From positions 1-64,000 of the forward strand of contig DLHX01000019.1 of the NCBI GenBank assembly GCA_002483465.1: DNA of 64,000 nt, written 5' to 3'. The notes below the pieces were generated by a model that saw only the letters and a list, made by a program, of their open reading frames with translations, made no database searches and was not told the origin of the DNA. Position 1 is the stretch's first letter; each line of letters begins with the position of its first letter. A program made the translations under genes and the position numbers. The DNA comes from Micavibrio sp. UBA7657 (GTDB taxonomy: Bacteria > Pseudomonadota > Alphaproteobacteria > Micavibrionales > Micavibrionaceae). Shown piece after piece: positions 44,652-52,900 of the stretch.

Positions 44652-45728
44652 TTAGCCTTCAGACTTGGAGAATTCGACCGTGTCGTCGGTGTCGCGTATG
44701 AAGGCATTAAATGTGTTCCTGAAAATCCCTACAACGGAAGACCATGTATCGGTTTCGGGATTGTTGAGATCACCAGTGAGCGGAATACGTGTGGCGAGCT
44801 GGTCTTTCTCATGATTTTTGAAAATTTCCGTGAAGACCGACACGGCGGACTGCCAGAGAATACTGATAGGGTTGTGGTCTTCCTCGACGCTGACCATGTT
44901 GATATCGGTCGCGATCGGTTTTATGTAGCCAGTTAGTTTTCCATCGCGCGCTACAGCTTCTATATACAGACTCAGAACGCCGCTTTCGAAATTTACCGCC
45001 GCAATCGAGCGGCTGTAATCATTAATGGCGGGCAAGGCCGCACCCTCAAGTTTTATATCAAGGTCAAAATCCGGCACATCGCGAATGATGTTCATGGCGC
45101 CGTTAGCATTGACCTTGCCGCCGCCGATGGATTGACCGCTGAGACGAATGGGAGATGGAAGAGTCTGGTTTTTATCTTCGACGTCCTTAAGATTTTTAAC
45201 TTCGAGATCAATATTTTTGACAAAGATATCGACCTTCGGGCTTGCAGAAAAATCCTGGAATGAAATTTCGCCGCCGCGAATATTCAGGTGGTTTATGTCG
45301 AGGGGTGACAAGGCATCGACCAACTTCGTCCACGCCGCGCCTTCACCAGTCTGGATTTCGCCTCCAGCCTTGCCGACTGCGAAATTGAGATCGGCATCGT
45401 AGAGATCGATTTCGGCGACAATAGCGCCGTCGAAGAGCGCACTCCACTGCACGGATAAATCGGAGGTTTTGATGGCGACGAAAGGCACTGGGATGTCGGC
45501 ATCATTCTTGAAGATGCGGAGGTCGTGGATCTGGTACGCCCCGCGCCAAAGATTGATATCGATATCGGCTATGGAGCCGCTGTAACCCTTAAGTTCATTG
45601 ATTTCTTTATTAACATAATCTTTGACCCAGTAAGGCAAGTAAATGCGCGCTGCCACGAGGGCTATAAGAAGCGTCAACACAGTCCCGATTGCAACCCTGC
45701 TCCATAGTTTTTTGGTTGTCGGTTTCAT
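44652..45728 (-). CDS. DUF748/AsmA-like periplasmic-facing protein
   Basis: A 358-residue protein with one N-terminal helix (about 10-30) and a long beta-rich remainder with alternating hydrophobic strands, as in the DUF748 and AsmA-like families. These anchor in the inner membrane and may bridge the envelope for lipid transport; that role is established for some AsmA relatives only. No strong ribosome site is seen before the ATG at 45728. It stands alone. Confidence 0.75.
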   Translation of the reverse strand: MKPTTKKLWSRVAIGTVLTLLIALVAARIYLPYWVKDYVNKEINELKGYSGSIADIDINLWRGAYQIHDLRIFKNDADIPVPFVAIKTSDLSVQWSALFDGAIVAEIDLYDADLNFAVGKAGGEIQTGEGAAWTKLVDALSPLDINHLNIRGGEISFQDFSASPKVDIFVKNIDLEVKNLKDVEDKNQTLPSPIRLSGQSIGGGKVNANGAMNIIRDVPDFDLDIKLEGAALPAINDYSRSIAAVNFESGVLSLYIEAVARDGKLTGYIKPIATDINMVSVEEDHNPISILWQSAVSVFTEIFKNHEKDQLATRIPLTGDLNNPETDTWSSVVGIFRNTFNAFIRDTDDTVEFSKSEG

Positions 45729-45785
45729 ACTTAGCCAACGCGCGGCAAGGGGAACGGTTCGCGAGAAAATGAGTCCTTAATTGAA

Positions 45786-45811
45786 AAAGCCCGGCTATAA
45801 TGCCGGGCTTT
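45786..45811 (-). terminator. Intrinsic terminator of the aldehyde dehydrogenase gene
   Basis: A perfect 10-bp stem, AAAGCCCGGC with GCCGGGCTTT around a 6-base loop, followed on the minus strand by more T. It is 21 bases after the stop of the leftward gene ending at 45832. Confidence 0.8.
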
Positions 45812-45831
45812 ATATTCAAAATAAAAAGGCT

Positions 45832-47517
45832 TTATACAAGCTGAAAGGCAAGCTCCTGAGCATTCACAGCGGGACGTTGTTCGTCGCTGCAATACATACC
45901 GTAATGGGTAGGACCGCCAATTTTGAGCCTGCCAGGATGACCATGGAAGCCATCAGGCGAAGCATCGGATTTAAGCACGTTTCTCCCGAAATTGGTTACA
46001 GCCACAGCTTCTTCATATTTTTTCAATTGTTCAGGATTCTTTATAAATGCTGCGCCCGTGACACGGCTTTCAGGATCCGTAAATCTTGCCATGGCGACGC
46101 CTTCTTCAAAGCTGTCTACGAATATGACCTGAAGTTCCGGGGAAAAATACTCGGTGCAGAACCTGTCATAAATTTCAACAATCAGTTCTTCATCCTGTAA
46201 CGGTGGCATATCCCATACCGTAACCATAGGCTTGGCATATTGGGCGTTCGGATAAGCAGCCATAGGTACTTTTTCAACATCAACTTCCATGCCGCTGCAG
46301 TATGCTCCCACTTTTTCTGCAAGTTTTTGAGTGGATTTCATACCTTCGAAAGAGCGTTGATCAACCACGGGCCCCACCTGCGTATCTTTATTGGCAGGGT
46401 TGCCAATATGGTGATCGGTAGTTTCAAATTTATTTATAAGACCTTCGACAAACCGCATACCTGCTGGGCAGCGCAGGACGATTAAACGGCGGAGATTTGT
46501 GCAGGATTGGCCAGCAGCAGGGGCAACCTTGGCGTAAATCATATCTATGATTTTTTGTGCCTCTGCAGGATCCTCAACGGCATCGCCCATCACCATTGCC
46601 GTGTTTGGCCCGCCCATTTCCAGGATCGTTCTTTTGCCTTCACGCTGTTTCTCGATTATCTCTCCGGTTACTTCGCTGCCGACGAAATGTTCAAGATCGG
46701 CATTTTTTGTAATCGGGGCGCTTATGCCGATGTTGAATTGGATCAGGGCATGTTTAAGTTTGTTGAATGCCTCAACAAAAGCCTGACCCATAATTTTCAC
46801 ATCCGGCTCAAATCTCTTTGTCGCCTTTTTGACGGCATCCATGGCATGGAATAGCCATGCCGATGCCTTCAAGGGGCCGGCAATAATCTGCGGACTGCCG
46901 GATGCTCCCGACCCCGCAATACCGGCCATGCCAATTGCGAAAGGATAATTGAAAGACGGGGTGACCTGAACAGTGCCTATGGGCTTGCGGTTGGCAATCT
47001 GGGCTTCTGCGTTCTCAAAGAGAGAGGCAAACCATTTCATGCCCTTAACCATTTCAGCCCGGCAAAGTGAAATCGGTTTGCCGGTGTCGGCCATAATACT
47101 CAGCACGATTTTTTCTTCCACCGCCTGAAGCTCTTCCTTGAGGATGCGCATAAAACGCACGTGCTCTGAAACAGGCATCTGCGCGGTCAGAGCGGCGAGC
47201 TCCTGACCGTCCTCAAGCATTTTCTCAGCCACATCGTCGGGCGTTTTTTTCAGGTAATAAGGCAGTTGCTCGCCAAAGACAGCGCTGATGGCTGTCTGAA
47301 GCGTAGAATTTTCGGGAGGATGACCCAGAGCGTCAGCTTCATCCAATGTGACAGAGTGCTCTCTAAAAGTTGGCGAAGAATTCTGGAGCTCCAGCGCTAA
47401 TTCGTTAAAGGCATCAGGGCCCTTATTAATGGCCCGTTCGAAACGCTCCACCAGAGTCATTTGCGGCGCAGATTCAACGCCCGACACTTCCAAAAGTTGT
47501 GAATTGGCAGACGCCAT
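45832..47517 (-). CDS. Aldehyde dehydrogenase superfamily protein
   Basis: A 561-residue protein. Residues about 170-420 carry the aldehyde dehydrogenase core: PSFNYPFAIG, a general-base Glu in ILEMGGPN and the nucleophile Cys in AAGQSCTNLRR. The C-terminal part has EEAVAVTNFGRNV. An extra N-terminal region of about 100 residues precedes the core, so it is longer than the usual 480-500; PaaN- or BoxD-like semialdehyde dehydrogenases are possible relatives. The substrate is unknown. It has its own terminator and is transcribed alone. Confidence 0.82.
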   Translation of the reverse strand: MASANSQLLEVSGVESAPQMTLVERFERAINKGPDAFNELALELQNSSPTFREHSVTLDEADALGHPPENSTLQTAISAVFGEQLPYYLKKTPDDVAEKMLEDGQELAALTAQMPVSEHVRFMRILKEELQAVEEKIVLSIMADTGKPISLCRAEMVKGMKWFASLFENAEAQIANRKPIGTVQVTPSFNYPFAIGMAGIAGSGASGSPQIIAGPLKASAWLFHAMDAVKKATKRFEPDVKIMGQAFVEAFNKLKHALIQFNIGISAPITKNADLEHFVGSEVTGEIIEKQREGKRTILEMGGPNTAMVMGDAVEDPAEAQKIIDMIYAKVAPAAGQSCTNLRRLIVLRCPAGMRFVEGLINKFETTDHHIGNPANKDTQVGPVVDQRSFEGMKSTQKLAEKVGAYCSGMEVDVEKVPMAAYPNAQYAKPMVTVWDMPPLQDEELIVEIYDRFCTEYFSPELQVIFVDSFEEGVAMARFTDPESRVTGAAFIKNPEQLKKYEEAVAVTNFGRNVLKSDASPDGFHGHPGRLKIGGPTHYGMYCSDEQRPAVNAQELAFQLV

Positions 47518-47687
47518 AAGCAGTACCCCCTACGCAAAAAAGATCGCCGTTTTGAATATAAAAAAACTAGTGGCCGCTCCCCTGCACTGTCAAGACAAAT
47601 CCAGTACGCCGCCTAAAATGACAGGGCTAACTCCCTCGGAATTAATTATGCAGGCACTAAGCCTTCACAACCTGAGATCAATGGAGA

Positions 47688-49925
47688 TTATTTCACTCTC
47701 TCTATTTGTGCATGGACGGCGCGAAGGAATATGAGATTTTCCTCCTCCAGCTTGCCAAAACGGTGCCAGTCAGAAACCGCCCGGCCATAAGCGAGAAGCT
47801 GGTTATCATCCGTGATGAGATCGCCCTCTTGCGTATATATTTCCATCCCGTCCTGCCTGAGAACCAGCGCCTGCCTTACTTCTTCCGCCGACATATCGCG
47901 GGAAATGCTGCCGCGCAAAAAACCTGGCCAGTCTTTGCCAAAGCCCGCTGCGTCTCCTGATGAGCCCAGCAAAATCCCTGTGCCGGAAAATGGATCGACC
48001 CAGAGAATGGCATTGGGAAACACTTCCCGGAATGTCCGTGCGATAGAAAGGCTGGAATGCAGACCCAGGATATGGAACGGCACCCATTGCGCGATGACGC
48101 CGCCGGGATTGAGACGCGCACGTGCCGATTCATAAAACTCCTTCGCATAGAGCGCATTTACACCCGCAAAAGTCGGCGGCATAGGCTCCAGCGTTATAAT
48201 ATCGTACATTTTTTCCGTGCGGCGCATATAGGCGCGGCCGTCCATGATGATTGGCGTGACGCGCGGGTCGCTCAACACGTCTTCATTCTCCGAGAAGTTA
48301 TGAGCGAGTTTAAAGACGCGCGGATTTATATCGACAATATCGAGCGTTTCAGGGCTTTCACGGCGCACGGCGTTTGCCGTCTGGCCGGTGCCGAAACAAA
48401 TCACCAGCGCGTTCTTTGGATTTGCATGTAACAGCATGGGCAGATGGCCCATCCATGCCATGTAATGCTCAGCCCCGGCTTTGCCGGCGGCGCTTAACTG
48501 CTGCGCGGCCGTGAAGCCGTCAATGATGATCGAACGCTGGCCGTTTTCGTACTCGACGGCGGATACGGTTGCGTCCGGCCCTTCATACGATTCAAGAACG
48601 CGCGCGGGTTTAACATTATTATCAACGTGCCAACCTTGTGTGCGCGTGCGCCCTACTCCTGAATTTGATACAGCCGCAACTATGAACGCCAACAATGCAA
48701 AGCCCACCAGTTTGGTTTTTCTTTTTGTATCTGCACTAAGAATAAAACCTGCAACGAAAACAAGCCCGCCAGCCAGCCAGGCCGTTTTCGCAAAGCCGAT
48801 CGATGGCAGCAAAATCCACGCCGCGCACAAGGCACCCAATACTGATGCGAATGCATTGAACGCATACAAGCCTCCCCAACGCCTCGGCCTGTCCTGCTGC
48901 TCAAGTATCCACGGCAGCGCAATGCCGAGTAAAAGCACGGGCGGACCTATCACACAGAAAGTGAGAAAGAACCATTTGGGCAACAAAAATGCGACTGAAG
49001 ACATATTTGCTGTAAGCAAATCGAAACGCTCGACCAGCGGCGTCGCCAGCAGAATTAATATTCCCGCCCAGCCGGTCAGCGCGCCTAAAGATATATTGCG
49101 GCTCTTTAGATACGGCACCAACCGCGCGCCCAACCCCAGTGCGATCAAAACGCAAGCAAGCATGATGGCGAATGCGTCCGTCGTGCTGCGGAAGGCTGCG
49201 GTTAAGGAACGAAACCATGCGACCTCGAGGGCGAAGGTTGCAAATCCGGTTGCGAATACAGTGAACAACGCGGCATGAATGTTTATGGCGGGACTGTATA
49301 TTTTGGAATCAGAAAAAGATGCAGCGCTCATCTCCGGCCTGACCGTCCACGCGAATGCACCAACTCCCAAATTAAGTCCAGCGATTATTATGGCGGCGGC
49401 GCCTACGCCAAAAAGCGGAATCAGCACGAACGCGGCAAGCAACGCTCCCGCCGCCGCACCCAGGGTATTAAAACCATAGAGAATCGCCAGCGACAGATTC
49501 GACTGCCGCGCCATCAAACCCAGCACCGGGAGGGTTGCCCCCATACAAATCGTGGGCACGCCCATGGTCAGGATTATGCCCAGAAAATGCACCAGCGGAG
49601 CGTTGCCGGGCATAGCCTGCCAGGCCCATGTATCGAGCCCTTCCACCACGGTAAATGCCGCTCCAAGGCACAATCCGGCAACACCTATAATGCACTCCAG
49701 AAGTGCATAAATTCTTACAGGCCGCGCTATAGCCTTGCCTTTAAGAACATGCCCGATTGCCAATGATCCCAGACACATACCGCCCATTGTAATTGCCAGA
49801 GTGAGGGCAGTTCCCCATGCTGAAACACCGAGCGCGAGACTGGATTTGACCTGCCATAGAACCTGCCATGACAGAGCGGCCATACCTGATATGAGTACAA
49901 GAATGTGAATTGGAATGATCTTCAA
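47688..49925 (-). CDS. Membrane-fused spermidine synthase-like protein
   Basis: A 745-residue protein. Residues 1-420 hold about 12 to 14 hydrophobic segments resembling an MFS-type domain; residues 450-700 are a spermidine synthase-like Rossmann domain with VICFGTGQTANAV, LDIVDINPRVF and IIMDGRAYM. In such fusions the polyamine-site residues are often changed, and the true substrate is not established. No speD (AdoMet decarboxylase) is nearby. It is divergent from the HU gene. Confidence 0.82.
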   Translation of the reverse strand: MKIIPIHILVLISGMAALSWQVLWQVKSSLALGVSAWGTALTLAITMGGMCLGSLAIGHVLKGKAIARPVRIYALLECIIGVAGLCLGAAFTVVEGLDTWAWQAMPGNAPLVHFLGIILTMGVPTICMGATLPVLGLMARQSNLSLAILYGFNTLGAAAGALLAAFVLIPLFGVGAAAIIIAGLNLGVGAFAWTVRPEMSAASFSDSKIYSPAINIHAALFTVFATGFATFALEVAWFRSLTAAFRSTTDAFAIMLACVLIALGLGARLVPYLKSRNISLGALTGWAGILILLATPLVERFDLLTANMSSVAFLLPKWFFLTFCVIGPPVLLLGIALPWILEQQDRPRRWGGLYAFNAFASVLGALCAAWILLPSIGFAKTAWLAGGLVFVAGFILSADTKRKTKLVGFALLAFIVAAVSNSGVGRTRTQGWHVDNNVKPARVLESYEGPDATVSAVEYENGQRSIIIDGFTAAQQLSAAGKAGAEHYMAWMGHLPMLLHANPKNALVICFGTGQTANAVRRESPETLDIVDINPRVFKLAHNFSENEDVLSDPRVTPIIMDGRAYMRRTEKMYDIITLEPMPPTFAGVNALYAKEFYESARARLNPGGVIAQWVPFHILGLHSSLSIARTFREVFPNAILWVDPFSGTGILLGSSGDAAGFGKDWPGFLRGSISRDMSAEEVRQALVLRQDGMEIYTQEGDLITDDNQLLAYGRAVSDWHRFGKLEEENLIFLRAVHAQIERVK

Positions 49926-49978
49926 AAAGGTGCTTTCCGAGCTAAGCCATAATTAGGTAATCAGCTTATACCCTATTT

Positions 49979-50007
49979 TTTCCATGTATATAACAGCTGT
50001 ATATAAT
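49979..50007 (+). promoter_or_regulatory. Candidate promoter of the HU-like gene
   Basis: TTTCCA at 49979-49984, 17 bases, then a perfect TATAAT at 50002-50007. A second pair, TTGGTA at 50020-50025 and TACAAT at 50042-50047 with 16 bases between, lies downstream. An 8-bp dyad ACAGCTGT overlaps the first spacer. Confidence 0.45.
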
Positions 50008-50097
50008 CGTAGAATCCGCTTGGTATTCCCGTGAAAATCGATACAATCGCATCATCGTTCAATTTAAAATTGTTACTTAACTGGAGATAAACACATC

Positions 50098-50469
50098 ATG
50101 GCTAAGAAGAAATCTAAATCCAAACCCAAAGCGAAATCGGCAGTTATTCGCCCTGTGCGAAGCACGCTGTCCAAATCAGCGCTCATCGGCCGTCTCGCCG
50201 AGGAAAACGGTCTGACCCGCAAACAAGCATCCGGCGTATTCGACTCGCTCGAAGGCGCGCTGCTTGGTTCGATTCATCCGCAAGGCGCGGGCTCGTTCAT
50301 CCTGCCCGGCCTGATGAAAGTCACGCTGCGCAAAGTTCCGGCCCGTAAAGCCGGTACGCTGGTACGCAACCCCGGTACAGGCGAAATGGTGAAAGCCGCT
50401 GCCCGTCCTGCAACGGTTCGCGTAAAAATCCGCCCGCTGAAAAAACTGAAAACAGCAGCAACGAAGTAA
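50098..50469 (+). CDS. HU-family DNA-binding protein with basic tail
   Basis: A 123-residue nucleoid-type protein. The first 20 residues are a Lys/Ser/Pro tail (KKKSKSKPKAKS). The HU core follows: SKSALIGRLAEENGLTRKQASGVFDSLE, then FILPGLMKVTLRKVPARKAGT, and the beta-arm RNPGTGEMVKAAARPATVRVKIRP. It bends or coats DNA; the N-terminal tail recalls histone-like extensions. GGAG lies 9 bases before the ATG. It is followed 26 bases later by the EF-hand gene on the same strand. Confidence 0.88.
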   Translation: MAKKKSKSKPKAKSAVIRPVRSTLSKSALIGRLAEENGLTRKQASGVFDSLEGALLGSIHPQGAGSFILPGLMKVTLRKVPARKAGTLVRNPGTGEMVKAAARPATVRVKIRPLKKLKTAATK

Positions 50470-50495
50470 TCGATCTCATATAAGGAGCCCCGGCT

Positions 50496-51044
50496 ATGCT
50501 CAAGCAAAAGAATATCCTCGTATATTTGATTGCTGCCGCAGCCGGGGCTTTTTTATGCCCCCATCACGCAGCGGCCGAAGGGCTCAATCTTGAGAATCAG
50601 ACCCAGATACCGATCGACGCGCTAGATCTCGATGCCGACGGGCGCATCACCCGCATCGAAGTTGCCAGATACATGTTTTATTATTTCGACCGCGACGGCA
50701 ACGAAAGCCTGACGAAAAACGAATATCACGCCGAGCGCCCCATCGACGTCCTGCCGAAACAAAACCCGGCGATTACTTTTATCGATCTCGACAATGACGG
50801 CCAGGATGACGGCGTCGAGTACAACAAGGATTCATTTCTTGAGGCCGTGATGGTCGGAGAATACGCGCCCGGCTCCACCGAGATCAAAGCGCTTAACGTG
50901 CTGGATATTTATTTCCTGCGCGCGGACACCGACGAAAGCCGCGCGATAGAGCTGAGCGAATGGCAGAAGATATACGCCAAGCATGCCGTTAAAAAGGGAA
51001 ATACCCCACCGGAAGCGGCCAATCAAGATCATTACGCTAAATAA
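50496..51044 (+). CDS. Exported EF-hand calcium-binding protein
   Basis: A 182-residue protein with a signal peptide ending near HHAAA. Three good EF-hand loops are visible: DLDADGRITRIE, DRDGNESLTKNE and DTDESRAIELSE; DLDNDGQDDGVE is a fourth, less regular one. It probably binds calcium in the periplasm. AAGGAG lies 8 bases before the ATG. It follows the HU gene closely and may share its transcript. The function is unknown. Confidence 0.82.
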   Translation: MLKQKNILVYLIAAAAGAFLCPHHAAAEGLNLENQTQIPIDALDLDADGRITRIEVARYMFYYFDRDGNESLTKNEYHAERPIDVLPKQNPAITFIDLDNDGQDDGVEYNKDSFLEAVMVGEYAPGSTEIKALNVLDIYFLRADTDESRAIELSEWQKIYAKHAVKKGNTPPEAANQDHYAK

Positions 51045-51071
51045 ACCAAAAGACGTGTCGCGGGGATTTAA

Positions 51072-51644
51072 TTACTTGTTCAATTCCCTGTCGCGCCAGT
51101 ATTTCGTGCCCTGCACCATGGCCTGCGCAATCAACCCGGAATCGGTCAACTGGTAGATCCGCACGCCGGGCAATGCATTTTCCGCACCGCCGATTTCATT
51201 GCCTTTCATTCCAACTTTGGCCGCGGCATCAGCCGTACCGGTCAGATCGAGTCCTTCAGTAGTAAAATCATAAAATGCTGCGGGATCATGAAATACAAAG
51301 ACGGTGTTGTAATCTTTGGCGCCAAGCCCAAGACCTACGCCTGCGCTGGCCATCTGCATATAGACGTCGCTGTTGTTACGGTTATCGTGGGCAAGGCCAT
51401 GACCATAGCCGCCGCTAACCCAGAGTAGCGCAAGCGCGCCGCTTGAGAATACGGCAAAGCCCACCGCGCCCTCAATCTCACGCGCCGTGTCCGGCTGCTC
51501 TCTGTAAAGCCGCGCCAAGGTTTCATCGGCCATTTTCTGGATTCCGGCCCGCTGCTCTATGGGGGTCGATGCCGACCCCGCCGAAGCGTTCTGGGGCACA
51601 ACAAGGCAGGCGCACAAGGCGAGAATAAGGGACAGCTGCTTCAT
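51072..51644 (-). CDS. SYLF/YSC84-domain lipid-binding protein
   Basis: A 190-residue exported protein with signal peptide ending NASAG. The SYLF/YSC84 pattern is seen from residue 55: GAVGFAVFSSGALALLWVSGGYGHG, ASAGVGLGLGAKDYNTVFVF. Such domains bind phosphoinositides or other lipids in eukaryotes; the bacterial role is unknown. GGAGG lies upstream of the ATG, and an EcfG-type promoter ends 21 bases before it, which suggests stress induction. Confidence 0.85.
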   Translation of the reverse strand: MKQLSLILALCACLVVPQNASAGSASTPIEQRAGIQKMADETLARLYREQPDTAREIEGAVGFAVFSSGALALLWVSGGYGHGLAHDNRNNSDVYMQMASAGVGLGLGAKDYNTVFVFHDPAAFYDFTTEGLDLTGTADAAAKVGMKGNEIGGAENALPGVRIYQLTDSGLIAQAMVQGTKYWRDRELNK

Positions 51645-51665
51645 TTTGTTTCCTCCGGTTGCGCA

Positions 51666-51691
51666 AACGCGCGGAAAAAGCGTTTTGTTCC
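51666..51691 (-). promoter_or_regulatory. EcfG-type promoter of the SYLF gene
   Basis: On the minus strand GGAAC (51691-51687) and CGTT (51669-51666) are separated by 17 bases, an exact match to the EcfG consensus. The SYLF-gene ATG is 21 bases downstream, leaving a short leader that still contains GGAGG. Confidence 0.65.
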
Positions 51692-51796
51692 AGCCAATAA
51701 TATAGGCATGACGGGCGCCGGGTAAATGGAATATTCTATTTTCCCGGATAAAAGGGAATCGTCATAAGCTGCGTATATAAACAAATGGGGCTTTTT

Positions 51797-52900
51797 ATGA
51801 ATATCTCAAAACCCTTGCTGGCGGCTGCAATCCTGGTCCTGGCCTATTCCGGTCCGGCAGGGGCCCAGCCTAAAAAGGGCGGCGACCAGCCAGCCAACGT
51901 TATTGTCGCCACGGCTAAAAAACAGGATATCTCGGACAGCGTCGAGGCACTGGGTACGCTCCGGGCTAACGAGTCGATCGCCATCACCACGACCGTGACT
52001 GAAACCGTGACATCCGTAAATTTCACTGATAACCAGCGCGTTGAAAAAGGCGACGTTCTGGTTGAAATGGCCAGCGGCGAAGAAAAAGCCCAGCTTGACC
52101 AGGCGCAGGCTGTCGTCTCGGAAGCAAGGCAACAGCTCGACCGCGTAAAAACACTCGCCAAGGACGGCGTTGCCCCCAAGGCGACGCTTGATCAAAGACA
52201 GCGGGATTATGATTCATCGCAAGGAAGATTGCGTGAGGTGCAATCGCGCTTGAAAAACTATCTCATCAGCGCACCATTCAGTGGAGTAGTAGGCCTTCGC
52301 AATATCAGCGTCGGCGCGTTGATGCAGCCCGGCACAAAAATTACGACGCTCGATGATGATAACATCATGAAGCTGGATTTTTCCGTGCCGTCCCTTTTTC
52401 TGGCTGATCTTAAAATCGGCACGCCCATCATCGCGCATGCTCGTGAGTTCGGTGACCGCGAATTCAAGGGTGAAATTGCGAGTCTCGACAGCCAAATCGA
52501 CCCCGTGACACGCACTATCGTGGTGCGGGCGCTTATCCCGAACGATGATCATCTTTTAAAACCGGGCCTTTTAATGAGCGTTGAGTTGTTTAGTAATGCC
52601 CGCAAATCGATTGTTATACCGGAAGAAAGCCTGATCCCCGAAGGCCGTGATAATTACGTGTTCATCGTCGGCGGTGATGGAAAGATCGAAAAACGAAAAA
52701 TCGCAACCGGGACGCGCCAGCCCGGTACCGTCGAAATTTCTTCAGGCCTTAACGAAGGCGAGAAAATCGTCACGCATGGCACAATGACCGCCCGCCCCGG
52801 CCAGACGGCGAATATCATCGGCGAGCAAGCAGACGGGCAAAGCATTTCAGATGTGCTGGGCGGGACATCCGCCAAAGGTGAAGTAAAGGACAAGGACTGA
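51797..52900 (+). CDS. RND efflux periplasmic adaptor (membrane fusion protein)
   Basis: A 367-residue exported adaptor; the signal peptide ends GPAGA. It has the biotinyl-lipoyl half motif VEKGDVLVEMASGEEKAQLDQA, a coiled hairpin (about 95-150), and barrel and proximal domains with APFSGVVGLRNISVGALM and VTRTIVVRALIPN. It links the RND pump to an outer-membrane channel. The ATG at 51797 follows GGGG; an ATG at 51785 lacks a ribosome site. Its TGA shares one base with the pump gene ATG. Confidence 0.9.
   Translation: MNISKPLLAAAILVLAYSGPAGAQPKKGGDQPANVIVATAKKQDISDSVEALGTLRANESIAITTTVTETVTSVNFTDNQRVEKGDVLVEMASGEEKAQLDQAQAVVSEARQQLDRVKTLAKDGVAPKATLDQRQRDYDSSQGRLREVQSRLKNYLISAPFSGVVGLRNISVGALMQPGTKITTLDDDNIMKLDFSVPSLFLADLKIGTPIIAHAREFGDREFKGEIASLDSQIDPVTRTIVVRALIPNDDHLLKPGLLMSVELFSNARKSIVIPEESLIPEGRDNYVFIVGGDGKIEKRKIATGTRQPGTVEISSGLNEGEKIVTHGTMTARPGQTANIIGEQADGQSISDVLGGTSAKGEVKDKD

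Noticed and set aside
45737..45761. CGAAC-N16-CGTT on the minus strand before the DUF748 gene, close to the EcfG consensus
   Set aside because: One mismatch in the conserved GGAAC, and the -10 ends only 8 bases before the start codon with no ribosome site, so a working promoter is doubtful.
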